A DNA stretch of 40,961 nucleotides from contig JAFVEP010000047.1 in NCBI GenBank assembly GCA_017475935.1, positions 1-40,961 of the forward strand. The letters run 5' to 3'. This DNA comes from Alphaproteobacteria bacterium (GTDB lineage Bacteria > Pseudomonadota > Alphaproteobacteria > RF32 > CAG-239). Below the pieces are notes generated by a model that was not told the origin of the DNA, did no database searches, and saw only the letters and a program-made list of their open reading frames with translations. Each line of letters opens with the position of its first letter. The first letter of the stretch is position 1. Positions 1 to 9,086 of this stretch are shown piece by piece. The position numbers and the translations under genes were made by a program.

Positions 1-8
1 GATTATCG

Positions 9-109
9 GCGGAGTATCGAAACTCCTTGAACAATATTTTACTCCTCTTATGGGGAGCCGGCCGAATATATTGAATAAGCCGGACTGATTGTTCACAGTT
101 TCGAACTCC
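9..109 (+). ncRNA. candidate structured RNA (three-way junction), unnamed
   Basis: The sequence folds into a long closing stem: bases 11-15 pair with 105-109, 17-24 with 97-104, and 28-35 with 88-95, about 21 pairs with small bulges. Two inner hairpins sit in the apical part, one from CTCC near 42 with GGGAG near 54 and one from CCGGC near 58 with GCCGG near 79. A rho-independent terminator follows directly. The 5' end may lie outside the window. It lacks the GGAAG signature of SRP RNA, and I cannot show that it is 6S RNA. It could be a free small RNA or an attenuating leader for the HTH gene at 175. The pairing is seen directly; the RNA status is inferred. Confidence 0.45.
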
Positions 110-139
110 CCACCTTGAAGAGATTTGAGGTGGTTTTTT
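110..139 (+). terminator. rho-independent terminator
   Basis: CCACCT (110-115) pairs with AGGTGG (128-133) and is followed by TTTTTT (134-139). It abuts the 3' side of the structured RNA and lies 35 bp before the HTH gene start, so it may end that RNA or attenuate the downstream gene. Confidence 0.7.
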
Positions 140-174
140 GTTTTCAACTTAAGCAAAAAAGAGGAGTTCTGAAG

Positions 175-399
175 ATGTCAATATGTATTTTTACGGATAA
201 AGAAACAATGCGTTCGATCGGGCGTGCGTTATGGGCAGCGCGGCAGGAAAAGCATATGTATTTGCATTCGGTTGCGCACCAAACAAAAATACCCGCACGG
301 GTTATTGAAGGAATGGAAAACGGTAAATATGTCAAGCGTGCGGCTTTTCGCCGGCTGACGGCGTTTTACGGCATAAAAATGCGCATTGTCTTTGATTGA
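175..399 (+). CDS. small XRE/RodZ-like helix-turn-helix protein
   Basis: This 74-residue protein is almost entirely a predicted Cro/CI-type helix-turn-helix. The stretch IGRALWAARQEK is followed by LHSVAHQTKIPARVIEGMENG, which matches the usual order of scaffold helix, turn and recognition helix, and ends in LTAFYGIKMRI. The ATG at 175 is chosen because GAGGAG lies 7 bases upstream and because an upstream extension to 115 would run through the terminator at 110-139. It is a likely DNA-binding regulator. No effector domain or membrane segment is present, and its target is unknown. It stands between a structured RNA/terminator and nfo, about 100 bp from the latter. Fold assignment is fairly secure; its role is not. 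Confidence 0.65.
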   Translation: MSICIFTDKETMRSIGRALWAARQEKHMYLHSVAHQTKIPARVIEGMENGKYVKRAAFRRLTAFYGIKMRIVFD

Positions 400-497
400 T
401 TCGTTAGGGAGGAAATTTGGGCAGACAAGATTGACTTATCCGCAAAGATATGTTAGGTGATTTTAACAAAATAAAATTGTAAATGAAAGGTTTGTTG

Positions 498-1328
498 ATG
501 ATTCATATCGGTTGTCATTTGTCGATTTCGAAAGGGTTTGAACATATTGCACAAGAGGCTTTTTCCATTAAGGCCGATACATTTCAGTTTTTTACCCGTA
601 ATCCGCAGGGCGGCAAAGCGAAAGATTTGAGTGCGGCAGATATTCAACGCTATCTGCAGCTTGCACGTGACTACAAATTTGCTCCCATTGTGGCTCATGC
701 GCCCTATACGCTTAATCCGTGCTCGGATAATCCGCAGACGCGCGAATTTGCCGAAATGGTTTTTACAGATGATCTCAACCGCATGGAAAAAATTGCCGGA
801 AACTACTATAATTTCCATCCGGGATCGCATGTCGGGCAGGGCGTTGATCAAGCAATTGACATGATTGCCGGTCTCCTAAATAAGGTTTTGTTTGCGGATA
901 TGACAACGACGGTTTTGTTGGAAACGATGTCCGGCAAAGGTTCGGAAGTCGGTTCGACTTTTGAGGAATTAAAGCGAATCATTGATAAAGTGGACTTACA
1001 AGATAAAATGGGCGTTTGCTTGGATACTTGTCACGTTTTTGCCGCCGGCTATGACATTGTTCATAATCTTGATGGTGTGCTCAATGAATTTGATCGGGTG
1101 ATCGGGCTTAAAAGACTGAAAGCGATTCATTTGAACGATAGCTTGATGCCGTTTGGCTCGCATAAAGACCGACATGCCAAAATCGGCGAAGGTATGATCG
1201 GCAAAGAAGCTTTACTTGATTTTGCTCATCATCCGGCCATAAAAAATCTGCCGCTGATCCTTGAAACACCGAATGATATTGAAGGATATGCGGCAGAAAT
1301 TGAAATGATTCGCACCGGCGAAAAATAA
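498..1328 (+). CDS. nfo: endonuclease IV (AP endonuclease)
   Basis: Deoxyribonuclease IV cuts 5' to abasic sites in base-excision repair, using a TIM-barrel with a three-zinc centre. The 276-residue protein has the family's metal ligands in order: His67 (HAPY), His107 (FHPGS), Glu142 (LLETM), Asp176 and His179 (CLDTCH), the HLNDS strand, DRH near 228 and a C-terminal ILETP. Length is normal for the family. The start at 498 (MIHIGCH, the usual N-terminus) has AAAGG 7 bases upstream; an in-frame ATG at 483 would add five residues but lacks a ribosome site. The gene converges with the OmpA-type lipoprotein gene, leaving a 10-bp gap. Confidence 0.93.
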   Translation: MIHIGCHLSISKGFEHIAQEAFSIKADTFQFFTRNPQGGKAKDLSAADIQRYLQLARDYKFAPIVAHAPYTLNPCSDNPQTREFAEMVFTDDLNRMEKIAGNYYNFHPGSHVGQGVDQAIDMIAGLLNKVLFADMTTTVLLETMSGKGSEVGSTFEELKRIIDKVDLQDKMGVCLDTCHVFAAGYDIVHNLDGVLNEFDRVIGLKRLKAIHLNDSLMPFGSHKDRHAKIGEGMIGKEALLDFAHHPAIKNLPLILETPNDIEGYAAEIEMIRTGEK

Positions 1329-1338
1329 ACAGCACTTC

Positions 1339-1974
1339 TTATTGTGCGTTGATCAACATAATCTCAACACGACGGTTTTGTGCTTTGCCCTCTTCGGTTT
1401 GATTGCTGGCAATCGGTGAGCTTGCGCCGACACCATAGGCTTGCAAGCGAGAAGCATCGACACCGCGCAAAGCTAAATAATTAGCCACGGCCACGGCTCT
1501 TTGCTGCGAAAGCGGAATATTGATTTTATCATTGCCCGTGCTGTCAGTATGTCCGACAATTTGCAATCTGGTTTTATCATATTCTTTAGCAACAAGCGCT
1601 ACCGAATCAAGAACCGCATTGGCTGAAGTTTTCATGGTTGATTCATTGGTATTAAAAGTGATGCTGTTCGGCATGATCAGGCGGATATTATCGCCGTCAC
1701 GGGCAACTTGAACGCCTGTTCCGGCAAGCTTTTCACGCAATTTGGCGGCCTGTATATCCATATATCCGCCGCCGGCTGCACCGGTAGCTCCGCCGATTCC
1801 GGCTCCGATCAGAGCGCCTTTTTCTCCGCCGATTAAAGCGCCGACACCGGCTCCGACAGCCGCGCCGATTCCCGTTCCCCACGCCGTTTTGGAAACTTTG
1901 CTTTCACCGGTGTACGGATCGGTAGCACAAGCGCCTAACAACATGATCATTAAACATAAAACAATTTTTTTCAT
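1339..1974 (-). CDS. OmpA-family lipoprotein with glycine-zipper segment
   Basis: The 211-residue protein starts with a lipoprotein signal peptide ending in LLGAC. A glycine-zipper region at about 33-72 (repeated GAxxGAGxGALIGG patterns) follows, and then a C-terminal OmpA/MotB-type peptidoglycan-binding domain. Typical features there are IVGHTDSTG and LSQQRAVAVANYL, with the closing NRRVEIML. It is likely anchored in the outer membrane and tethered to peptidoglycan, like YiaD-type proteins. It is last in the minus-strand run after valS. Its AGGAG ribosome site overlaps the valS stop codon, which suggests coupled translation. Family membership is clear; the specific role is not. Confidence 0.85.
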   Translation of the reverse strand: MKKIVLCLMIMLLGACATDPYTGESKVSKTAWGTGIGAAVGAGVGALIGGEKGALIGAGIGGATGAAGGGYMDIQAAKLREKLAGTGVQVARDGDNIRLIMPNSITFNTNESTMKTSANAVLDSVALVAKEYDKTRLQIVGHTDSTGNDKINIPLSQQRAVAVANYLALRGVDASRLQAYGVGASSPIASNQTEEGKAQNRRVEIMLINAQ

Positions 1975-1984
1975 TGTGTTTCTC

Positions 1985-4621
1985 CTAAAAATTAGCGATT
2001 CGCGCTAAAGCTTCTTCCACTTTAGCCTTGTTTTCCATAGCTTCGTTCTGCCGGCGTTTTTCTTCGGCAACGACGGCTGCCGGAGCGCGTTCAACGAAAC
2101 TTTGATTGCTGAGCTTACGGGCATAACCCTCAAGATTTTTGTTCAGCGTATCCAGTTCTTTTTGCAGGCGCTGACGTTCGGCTGCAAAATCAACCACGCC
2201 TTTTAGCGGAATCAGAATGGTGGCGTTGCGGCAGACGGTTTGAACCATATCTTTGGTTATAGGCGTATCACCTAACGGCTGCAGAGATTCCAAACGTGCC
2301 AAATTGCAAATCAGCGTGTTTTGGCAGGCGATAATTTCCCGATCGTTTTGATCAGCCTTGACGAAAGCTTTTAATTTTGCACCGGCCGGAAGATTCATGG
2401 CCGAACGAAGCGAACGGATGGACGATATGAAATCAATCGCCCAGTCGATTTGCTTTTTATCGTTCGGATTAATGCTTTCGGTCTTTGGCCACGAGGCATT
2501 GATCAGATCAACCGTGCGCGTTTGCAAATTATCCCACAATGCCGTTGTTACAAAAGGCATAAACGGATGCAAAACAATCAAAATGCGATCCAAAACAAAG
2601 GCGGCAACCGCACGCGTTTCCGTGATGGCTTTTTGATCTTGACCGTAGAAAATCGGCTTAATCAGCTCGATATACCAGTCGCAGAATGTTCCCCATACAA
2701 ATTGGTAAACGGTATTGGCCGCTTCGGCAAAACGATAATTGTTCAATCCGCAGGTTACTTCTTGTGTCATTTCTTCGGCCTTAGCCATGATCCAGCGATT
2801 GATTTCCAATTGCGCTTTATGAACATCAAAATCGTTTTGTGCATAGCATTGGTTCATCTCGCAGAAACGAGCAGCATTCCAAAGCTTTGTTGCAAAATTA
2901 CGATAGCCTTGTATGCGAGAATCGGAAAGGTTGATATCTCGCCCCTGAGTTTCGGAAGCTGCCATGAAAAAGCGTAAAGCATCGGCACCGTATTTTTCAA
3001 TTGTTTCCATCGGATCAACCGTGTTTCCTTTGGATTTGCTCATTTTACGGCCTTGTTCGTCGCGAACCAATCCGTGAATGTAGCATTTTTTGAAAGGAAC
3101 CCTTTTCATGATGTACATACTCATCATCATCATGCGGGCAACCCAGAAGAAAATAATATCAAAACCGGTGACCAAAACCGACGTCGGATAAAAAGTCTTC
3201 AAATAGTCCGTATTTTCCGGCCAGCCGAGCGTGGAAAATGCCCACAAACCGGATGAAAACCATGTATCTAAAACATCGGTTTCGCGGCGCAGTTCAACAT
3301 GCTTGCCGTAGTGTTTGTCAGCGCATGCTTGAGCCGTTTCTTCGTCTTCTTCGCAGAAGATTTCATTATCCGGACCATACCAAATCGGCATTTGATGTCC
3401 CCACCACAGCTGACGTGAAATACACCAAGGCTGAATGTTGTTCATCCATTCAAAATAAGTCTTTTCATAAGTATCTGGAATGAATTGCATTTCTTTGTCG
3501 GCAACCGCACGGCGGGCTTCGACGGCCAGTTTCGGCGCATCTACAAACCACTGATCGGTCATATACGGCTCAATGACAACACCGCTGCGATCGCCGTAAG
3601 GAATAACCATCGGGTGATCTTCTATCTTTTCCATTAAACCGAGTTCTTCTAACTTTGCAATCGTTTTAACACGCGCTTCCTGAGTGGTTAAACCGGCATA
3701 AGGCGTGTTTTCGTTTAAGGTCGCATCCGGATTCAAAATATTGATCATCGGCAGATTATGGCGTTTGCCGACTTCAAAGTCGTTGAAATCATGAGCCGGC
3801 GTGATCTTAACGGCACCTGTACCCTTTTCCGGATCGGCATGATCATCGCCGACAATCGGGATGACACGGTTGACGATCGGTAAAATGCAATTTTTGCCGA
3901 TTAAATGGGCTAAGCGCGGATTATCTTTTGAAACCGCAACCGCCGTATCACCGAACATGGTTTCCGGACGCGTGGTGGCAATATGAATGTACTCGTTCGG
4001 ATTATCTTCAAGCGGATATTTGTAGTAATACATCTTGCCGACAGTTTCTTTTTGAATGACCTCCAGATCGGAAACGGCCGTTTCCAATTTAGGATCCCAG
4101 TTGACAAGTTTTTTCGCCTTGTAGATTAAACCATCTTTGTAGAGGGAAACGAAAACCTTGCGAACCGCTCTGGACAGGCCTTCATCCATGGTGAAACGCT
4201 CGCGTGACCAATCGCATGAAGCACCTAAACGGCGGAGTTGTCTGCATATTGTTCCGCCGGATTGTTTTTTCCATTCCCAAACGCGTTCAATGAACTTTTC
4301 ACGCCCTAAATCATGCCGCGTCAATCCCTCTTTGGCCAACTGTCTTTCGACGACCATTTGCGTGGCAATGCCGGCATGATCTGTTCCCGGCTGCCACAAA
4401 ACTTTTTTGCCGAGCATGCGGTTGTAACGAACCAAAATGTCTTGCAATGTATCATCCAACGCATGTCCCATGTGCAAAACACCGGTGACGTTCGGCGGTG
4501 GAATGACGATTGAAAAAGCTTCATTGTCTTGGCGCATATCCGGTTTGAAATAACCTTCATTTTCCCATTTTGCATAAATATTTTCTTCGAAATCTTTCGG
4601 ATTATAAATTTTATCTAACAT
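1985..4621 (-). CDS. valS: valyl-tRNA synthetase
   Basis: This class I aminoacyl-tRNA synthetase charges tRNA-Val. The 878-residue protein shows the HIGH-type motif as HMGHALDDT near residue 50 and the KMSKS loop as GRKMSKSKGN near 540. It also has the editing domain insert and a C-terminal coiled-coil arm rich in Lys/Glu. I chose ATG 4621 (MLDKIYNPKDFE, the normal beginning) over an ATG at 4666 that adds 15 atypical residues without a ribosome site. The upstream PopZ-like gene ends 53 bp before this start, and the order tolC, DUF2497/PopZ, valS is conserved in many Alphaproteobacteria. Confidence 0.96.
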   Translation of the reverse strand: MLDKIYNPKDFEENIYAKWENEGYFKPDMRQDNEAFSIVIPPPNVTGVLHMGHALDDTLQDILVRYNRMLGKKVLWQPGTDHAGIATQMVVERQLAKEGLTRHDLGREKFIERVWEWKKQSGGTICRQLRRLGASCDWSRERFTMDEGLSRAVRKVFVSLYKDGLIYKAKKLVNWDPKLETAVSDLEVIQKETVGKMYYYKYPLEDNPNEYIHIATTRPETMFGDTAVAVSKDNPRLAHLIGKNCILPIVNRVIPIVGDDHADPEKGTGAVKITPAHDFNDFEVGKRHNLPMINILNPDATLNENTPYAGLTTQEARVKTIAKLEELGLMEKIEDHPMVIPYGDRSGVVIEPYMTDQWFVDAPKLAVEARRAVADKEMQFIPDTYEKTYFEWMNNIQPWCISRQLWWGHQMPIWYGPDNEIFCEEDEETAQACADKHYGKHVELRRETDVLDTWFSSGLWAFSTLGWPENTDYLKTFYPTSVLVTGFDIIFFWVARMMMMSMYIMKRVPFKKCYIHGLVRDEQGRKMSKSKGNTVDPMETIEKYGADALRFFMAASETQGRDINLSDSRIQGYRNFATKLWNAARFCEMNQCYAQNDFDVHKAQLEINRWIMAKAEEMTQEVTCGLNNYRFAEAANTVYQFVWGTFCDWYIELIKPIFYGQDQKAITETRAVAAFVLDRILIVLHPFMPFVTTALWDNLQTRTVDLINASWPKTESINPNDKKQIDWAIDFISSIRSLRSAMNLPAGAKLKAFVKADQNDREIIACQNTLICNLARLESLQPLGDTPITKDMVQTVCRNATILIPLKGVVDFAAERQRLQKELDTLNKNLEGYARKLSNQSFVERAPAAVVAEEKRRQNEAMENKAKVEEALARIANF

Positions 4622-4674
4622 TTTTTTCCACACTGTTTGATTAAGTTTTTTGCCATCAATAAACACATCGATTT

Positions 4675-5007
4675 TTAACGGAGAAAGCTGACTTTCGGCA
4701 AGGCATCGGCTTCCTCTATCTTCACTCGGTCTTCGTTATTGTTTTTCAGCTGACTGTTGAAATACAGACGATATTTTTTCATGATTTTTTGCGCGACATC
4801 GTCAAAGTTCCATACACCGAGACGATAAGGAATATCCTCACGCTTAACGAGCATGCTTTTAGAAAGAACAAATACATTTTCGCTTTGTTCGGTACGCTTT
4901 CCGGAATCGTAAAAAGAATGAAAATATTCCTTACGCTCTTTTCCGGTGATGGCTTCCCGAATGGATTTTAAAATATCGTCAATCGGTTGATCCTGTATTT
5001 CTGTCAT
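4675..5007 (-). CDS. short PopZ/DUF2497-like protein
   Basis: The protein is about 110 residues. Its N-terminus, DQPIDDILKSIREAI, matches the first-helix pattern of DUF2497/PopZ proteins ((M)EDILxSIRxII). PopZ is a polar scaffold that anchors ParB and many regulators in Caulobacter through this helix. The acidic proline-rich linker and the usual C-terminal oligomerisation helices are not recognisable. The rest is charged and ends in an unrelated-looking tail. Synteny between tolC and valS supports orthology. ATG 5007 is preferred; an in-frame TTG at 5034 falls inside a hairpin. It may be a reduced or fast-evolving PopZ, or a protein that only shares the helix. Confidence 0.6.
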   Translation of the reverse strand: MTEIQDQPIDDILKSIREAITGKERKEYFHSFYDSGKRTEQSENVFVLSKSMLVKREDIPYRLGVWNFDDVAQKIMKKYRLYFNSQLKNNNEDRVKIEEADALPKVSFLR

Positions 5008-5019
5008 AAACATTATACC

Positions 5020-5040
5020 CCAAGTTTTTTTCAAACTTGG
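5020..5040 (-). repeat. hairpin in front of the PopZ-like gene
   Basis: CCAAGTTT (5020-5027) and AAACTTGG (5033-5040) form a perfect 8-bp stem with a 5-base loop, just 13 bases ahead of the chosen start at 5007. There is no T-run after it on either strand, so it is more likely a leader or RNA-stability element than a terminator. Confidence 0.4.
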
Positions 5041-5082
5041 AGTATAATAACAAAGATTCTTCCGTTTAGCAACAAATTTTCT

Positions 5083-6435
5083 TTATTTATCAATGGATAA
5101 ACTCAGCCATTTCCCTTTTGTATTTTGGTAATGGCCGCGGGCATCGTACGGATTAACCTTCAAACCGAGCTTTTCGGCGGTCAGCTTACCCATGGCTTGC
5201 AGCAATTGCAGGCCGGAAACATAGTAGTCATGCCGTGCCGTAACTTCGTTGACTTGTGAAGCCAACAGCGTTTGATAGGCGTTCAAAACATCCAAAACCG
5301 TGCGGTTGCCGAGCATTTCTTCCTTTTGTGTTCCTTCTAGGGCAATAGCCGAAGCTTTGATTTGTTCCTTGATGGCTTCAATGTTTGATTTGCTCGTTTG
5401 CATTAAAGCCCAACCGTTGGTTACACCTGTTTCAACACCGCTCTCCGCTGCGCGCAGTTGTTCTTGGGCAGCCCATCTTTTGTACTTGCTTTTGCGGATT
5501 TCGGCACGTGTGGCGCCGCCGGAATACAGAGGCACGCTCATGTTGACGGTGTACTCGTTGCTGCGGGTTGACGGATCGCGGGCAGTGTGTGATGAAATGG
5601 TATTTTTGCCGCTTGTCGCCGTGAAGGATACTTCCGGAAGAAGTCCTCCTTTTTGGGCCGTAACATTGTATTTAGCGGCTTTTAAGGCTTTTTTGGCGGC
5701 TTTCAAAGTATAGTTGTTGCGAAAAGCATATGTTTTAGCGTTGTTTAAATCCTGAGGAAAAAGCTGTGACAAATGCTCCGGAAATTGAACGGAGCCGGCC
5801 TCTTTTCCGGTGATATCGAGATAATTGGCTTTGGAAATTTCCAACAAACCTTCCGCAGAAATGACATCTGAACGAGCTTGTGCGTAGCTGGCGCGAGATT
5901 GTGCAACATCCGTTCTGGTAACTTCACCGACCTCAAAACGGGCTAAGGTTTCATCCAGCTGTTTTTTGAGCAGTTTTTCATTATTTTTCTGCAATTTTAC
6001 AATAGCTTCATCGCGGACAACATCTAAATAAGCCGTTGATGCGGCGAGCAAAACTTGCTGTTCGACGGCATATAAATTTTCCAATTCCGCTTTTGCCGCA
6101 TTGTCAGCAGCCTTGACGGAATTATAGGTTTTAAATCCGTTGAAAATAGGCTGAGTGACATATCCGCGATAACCCTTGCTGTATCCGTCAACGGTATTTC
6201 TGCCGGTTGTGCGGTTGTGGCTGTCGGTATAATTTGCTGAAGCGCCGACCACCGGTCTGAAACCGGATCGAGCTGCGGCCGCTTCTTCATTGGACACACC
6301 GCTTTGGGCGCGCTCGCCGTGCAGTGTCGGATTGGAATTATAGGCATTGCTCATTGCGTCGAAGATTGTTTCGGCTCTGACTGCTGTCGAAAAAAACAAT
6401 GCCGCTGACAAAATACAGAAAACTCTTAAGCTCAT
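5083..6435 (-). CDS. tolC: TolC-family outer-membrane efflux/type I secretion protein
   Basis: The 450-residue protein has a signal peptide (SLRVFCILSAALFFSTAVRA) and then the two tandem outer-membrane-factor repeats. These contain long helices rich in Ala, Gln and Glu, including NPTLHGERAQ near the start and QTLLASQVNEVTARHDYYVS near the end. TolC trimers form the periplasm-spanning exit duct for drug efflux and type I secretion. Start at 6435 is preferred over 6453 because the intervening bases carry a GGTGA ribosome site just before MSLRVF. It is first in the minus-strand run with the PopZ-like gene and valS. Gene symbol follows family and synteny. Confidence 0.88.
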   Translation of the reverse strand: MSLRVFCILSAALFFSTAVRAETIFDAMSNAYNSNPTLHGERAQSGVSNEEAAAARSGFRPVVGASANYTDSHNRTTGRNTVDGYSKGYRGYVTQPIFNGFKTYNSVKAADNAAKAELENLYAVEQQVLLAASTAYLDVVRDEAIVKLQKNNEKLLKKQLDETLARFEVGEVTRTDVAQSRASYAQARSDVISAEGLLEISKANYLDITGKEAGSVQFPEHLSQLFPQDLNNAKTYAFRNNYTLKAAKKALKAAKYNVTAQKGGLLPEVSFTATSGKNTISSHTARDPSTRSNEYTVNMSVPLYSGGATRAEIRKSKYKRWAAQEQLRAAESGVETGVTNGWALMQTSKSNIEAIKEQIKASAIALEGTQKEEMLGNRTVLDVLNAYQTLLASQVNEVTARHDYYVSGLQLLQAMGKLTAEKLGLKVNPYDARGHYQNTKGKWLSLSIDK

Positions 6436-6504
6436 TATTTCACCACTTTTCATTAGTTAAACTCTGAATTGTATAGAGCTTTTTTGCAAAAATTGCAAAT
6501 ATTT

Positions 6505-6541
6505 TAAAAATAAAATTGTTATTAAAAATAAAATTGTTATA
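6505..6541. repeat. 18-bp tandem duplication in the tolC-glgP divergent region
   Basis: The segment AAAAATAAAATTGTTAT occurs twice in tandem in the AT-rich region between the divergent tolC and glgP genes. It may be part of a promoter region or simple slippage. Confidence 0.5.
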
Positions 6542-6620
6542 TGTTAATGGAAATTCAATTGTTATCTTATATTCTGCCGAAAGGTTGTATAAAAAGGTAT
6601 GTTAAAACGGGAGATTGACG

Positions 6621-9086
6621 GTGAAAGAAAACAAAAGTTCTCTGAATGAAATGGAAGCGGCACGTCTGAAACTGGCTATTGAGCATTATGCAAAATATTT
6701 TATCGGGAAGCGGAATTGTGAATTGACCAAGGAAGAGGCTTTTACGGTTATTGCCTTGGCGGTTCGTGAGTTTGCCATGGATAAAATGTATGAAACGATT
6801 GAACGCTATAATGTTAAGGGAACAAAACGCATTTATTATCTGTCAATCGAATATCTGATCGGTCGGTCTTTGGAAAATAATCTTTATAACCTCGGACTTT
6901 ATGATGTGCTGAAAAGCATTAAAATCGATGGATGGCCGGATTTTTCACTGCAGGATATTTTTGATGCCGAATATGATCCGGCGCTTGGTAACGGCGGTTT
7001 GGGGCGTTTAGCGGCCGGATATTTGGATTCGATGGCTTCGATGGGACTACCCGGATTCGGTTATGGTATCAACTATCAGTTCGGCTTGTTTAAACAAAAG
7101 TTCGATAACGGTTATCAAGTCGAAATGGCGGATAGTTGGCTGGAGGAAACATCCCCGTGGCAATTTGCCCGTTATGACCGTACGGTAACCGTGCCGATCG
7201 GCGGACACGTCGAAATGTATCATAAACCGGACGGAAAAGTCGGTTACATATGGGTGGATACGCATACACTTTACGGCGTTCCGTACGATTTTCCGATTGT
7301 CGGTTATAATGGTAAGTCGGTCAACTATTTACGGCTGTTTTCGGCTAAAACAGATGACGAGCTGGATATAAACATATTCAACAGCGGAAGCTATGTTGAT
7401 GCCGTCAGTGAAAAAATTAAAACCGAAACAATTTCAAAAGTTTTGTATCCGTCGGATAATATTGAACAAGGTAAAGAACTGCGGCTGACACAGCAATATT
7501 TCTTTGTTTCATGCGCCATTAACGATATTATTCGCCGCTTTTTAGAGAAAAGCAATGATTTTGCCAAGTTGCCTGATTATGTTTGTATTCAGCTTAATGA
7601 TACGCATCCGGCGCTGGCTATTGTGGAAATGATGCGCCAGTTAATTGATATTTACGGCCAAGAGTGGGAGCCGTCATGGGAAATTGTGACGAAAGTCTTT
7701 GCTTACACCAATCATACGTTGCTTCCGGAAGCGTTGGAAAAATGGCGCAGCAGTATTATCGGGCGCATTTTGCCGCGGCATTTACAGATTATTTATGAAA
7801 TCAATCGACGCTTTATGGAATTTGCCCGCAGCCGTTTCGGCGAAGATGCTTATAAACTTGGCAAAGTTTCGATCGTTGACGGGGAGGGCGATAATCAGAT
7901 GATTCGCATGGCAAACTTGTCGATTGTCGGTTCGTTTTCGGTAAACGGTGTGGCTGAGTTGCATTCGGAGTTGGTTAAAACCGCGTTGGTTCCGGAATTT
8001 TATGAGTTATGGCCGGAAAAGTTTACCAATGTGACCAACGGAATTACACCGCGCCGATGGCTTTTGCATGCCAATCATCAGTTAGCTCATCTGATCGCCG
8101 ATAAAATCGGCAAGGAGTGGATTACCAATCTGGATTTGCTGCGCCAGCTGGAAAAATATGCCGATCAGAAAAGTTTTCAAAAATCGTTCATGGATATTAA
8201 ACATGAAAACAAACAAAAACTTTTGCATCATATTTATAAATCAACCCGCGTGATGGTTGATCCGGACAGTATGTTCATTGTGCATGCCAAGCGCATTCAT
8301 GAATATAAACGTCAGCTGATGACTGTGCTGCAAATTATCGGAGAGTATTTGGCGATTATTCGGGATAATGCACGTCCGGCCGTGGCGAAAACATATATTT
8401 TTGCCGGCAAAGCCGCACCGTCGTATATGATGGCTAAATTGATCATTAAGCTGATTAATAATGTTGCGGAAGTGATCAATAATGATGAAGTGGCCAGCGA
8501 TTATATAAAAGTCGTTTTCATTCCGGATTATAAAGTTTCGGTGGCAGAATATTTGATTCCGGCGGCAGATATAAGCTGTCAAACGTCAACAGCCGGATTT
8601 GAAGCTTCCGGTACAAGTAATATGAAATTTGCTCTCAACGGTGCATTGACTCTCGGCACGTTCGATGGTGCTAATATCGAAATCCGCGAGGCCGTCGGCG
8701 AGGATAATTTCTATTTGTTCGGTTTGAAAGAAGAAGAAATCCGCTATCGCCGTATTTTTTATAATCCGCGGGAAATTTATGAAAATTCGGAATATGTCAA
8801 ACGAATTATGAATACCTTGAATTCGAATATGTTTGCCGATCGCAATTATCCGCAGATGTTTAAGCCGATTTTCGATTCGCTTTTGAACAGTGATTACTAT
8901 TTTGTTCTTGCTGATTTGGAAGCCTTCAATGCCACATTGAAAACAGCGGAAAAGGACTATCAAAATCAATCGTTATGGGCGAAAAAAGCAATTTTGAATG
9001 TAGCGCGTATCGGACATTTTTCAAGTGACAGATCGGTGATGGAATACGCCGAAAAAATATGGCATGTCGAACCGGTGGAAGATTAA
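6621..9086 (+). CDS. glgP: glycogen/starch/maltodextrin phosphorylase
   Basis: The enzyme releases glucose 1-phosphate from alpha-1,4-glucans and uses pyridoxal phosphate. The 821-residue protein has the family landmarks: [19 protein letters not shown] near 130, [12 protein letters not shown] near 330, [11 protein letters not shown] near 475, RIHEYKRQL near 560, and [14 protein letters not shown] near 660-675 with the PLP lysine at about 669. Length is normal. The start is GTG 6621 with GGGAGA 6 bases upstream; a TTG at 6615 is too close to that site. No other glycogen genes are nearby. It overlaps the convergent J-domain gene by 4 bp, so no terminator separates them. Confidence 0.95.
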   Translation: MKENKSSLNEMEAARLKLAIEHYAKYFIGKRNCELTKEEAFTVIALAVREFAMDKMYETIERYNVKGTKRIYYLSIEYLIGRSLENNLYNLGLYDVLKSIKIDGWPDFSLQDIFDAEYDPALGNGGLGRLAAGYLDSMASMGLPGFGYGINYQFGLFKQKFDNGYQVEMADSWLEETSPWQFARYDRTVTVPIGGHVEMYHKPDGKVGYIWVDTHTLYGVPYDFPIVGYNGKSVNYLRLFSAKTDDELDINIFNSGSYVDAVSEKIKTETISKVLYPSDNIEQGKELRLTQQYFFVSCAINDIIRRFLEKSNDFAKLPDYVCIQLNDTHPALAIVEMMRQLIDIYGQEWEPSWEIVTKVFAYTNHTLLPEALEKWRSSIIGRILPRHLQIIYEINRRFMEFARSRFGEDAYKLGKVSIVDGEGDNQMIRMANLSIVGSFSVNGVAELHSELVKTALVPEFYELWPEKFTNVTNGITPRRWLLHANHQLAHLIADKIGKEWITNLDLLRQLEKYADQKSFQKSFMDIKHENKQKLLHHIYKSTRVMVDPDSMFIVHAKRIHEYKRQLMTVLQIIGEYLAIIRDNARPAVAKTYIFAGKAAPSYMMAKLIIKLINNVAEVINNDEVASDYIKVVFIPDYKVSVAEYLIPAADISCQTSTAGFEASGTSNMKFALNGALTLGTFDGANIEIREAVGEDNFYLFGLKEEEIRYRRIFYNPREIYENSEYVKRIMNTLNSNMFADRNYPQMFKPIFDSLLNSDYYFVLADLEAFNATLKTAEKDYQNQSLWAKKAILNVARIGHFSSDRSVMEYAEKIWHVEPVED

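Noticed and set aside
88..112. tRNA-like TTCGAAC segment near the start of the window
   Set aside because: No cloverleaf can be drawn: the bases belong to the long closing stem of the structured RNA and no acceptor stem or CCA end fits.
453..851. Long minus-strand frame over nfo
   Set aside because: It is antisense to a clearly conserved endonuclease IV, has no ribosome site and no recognisable domain.
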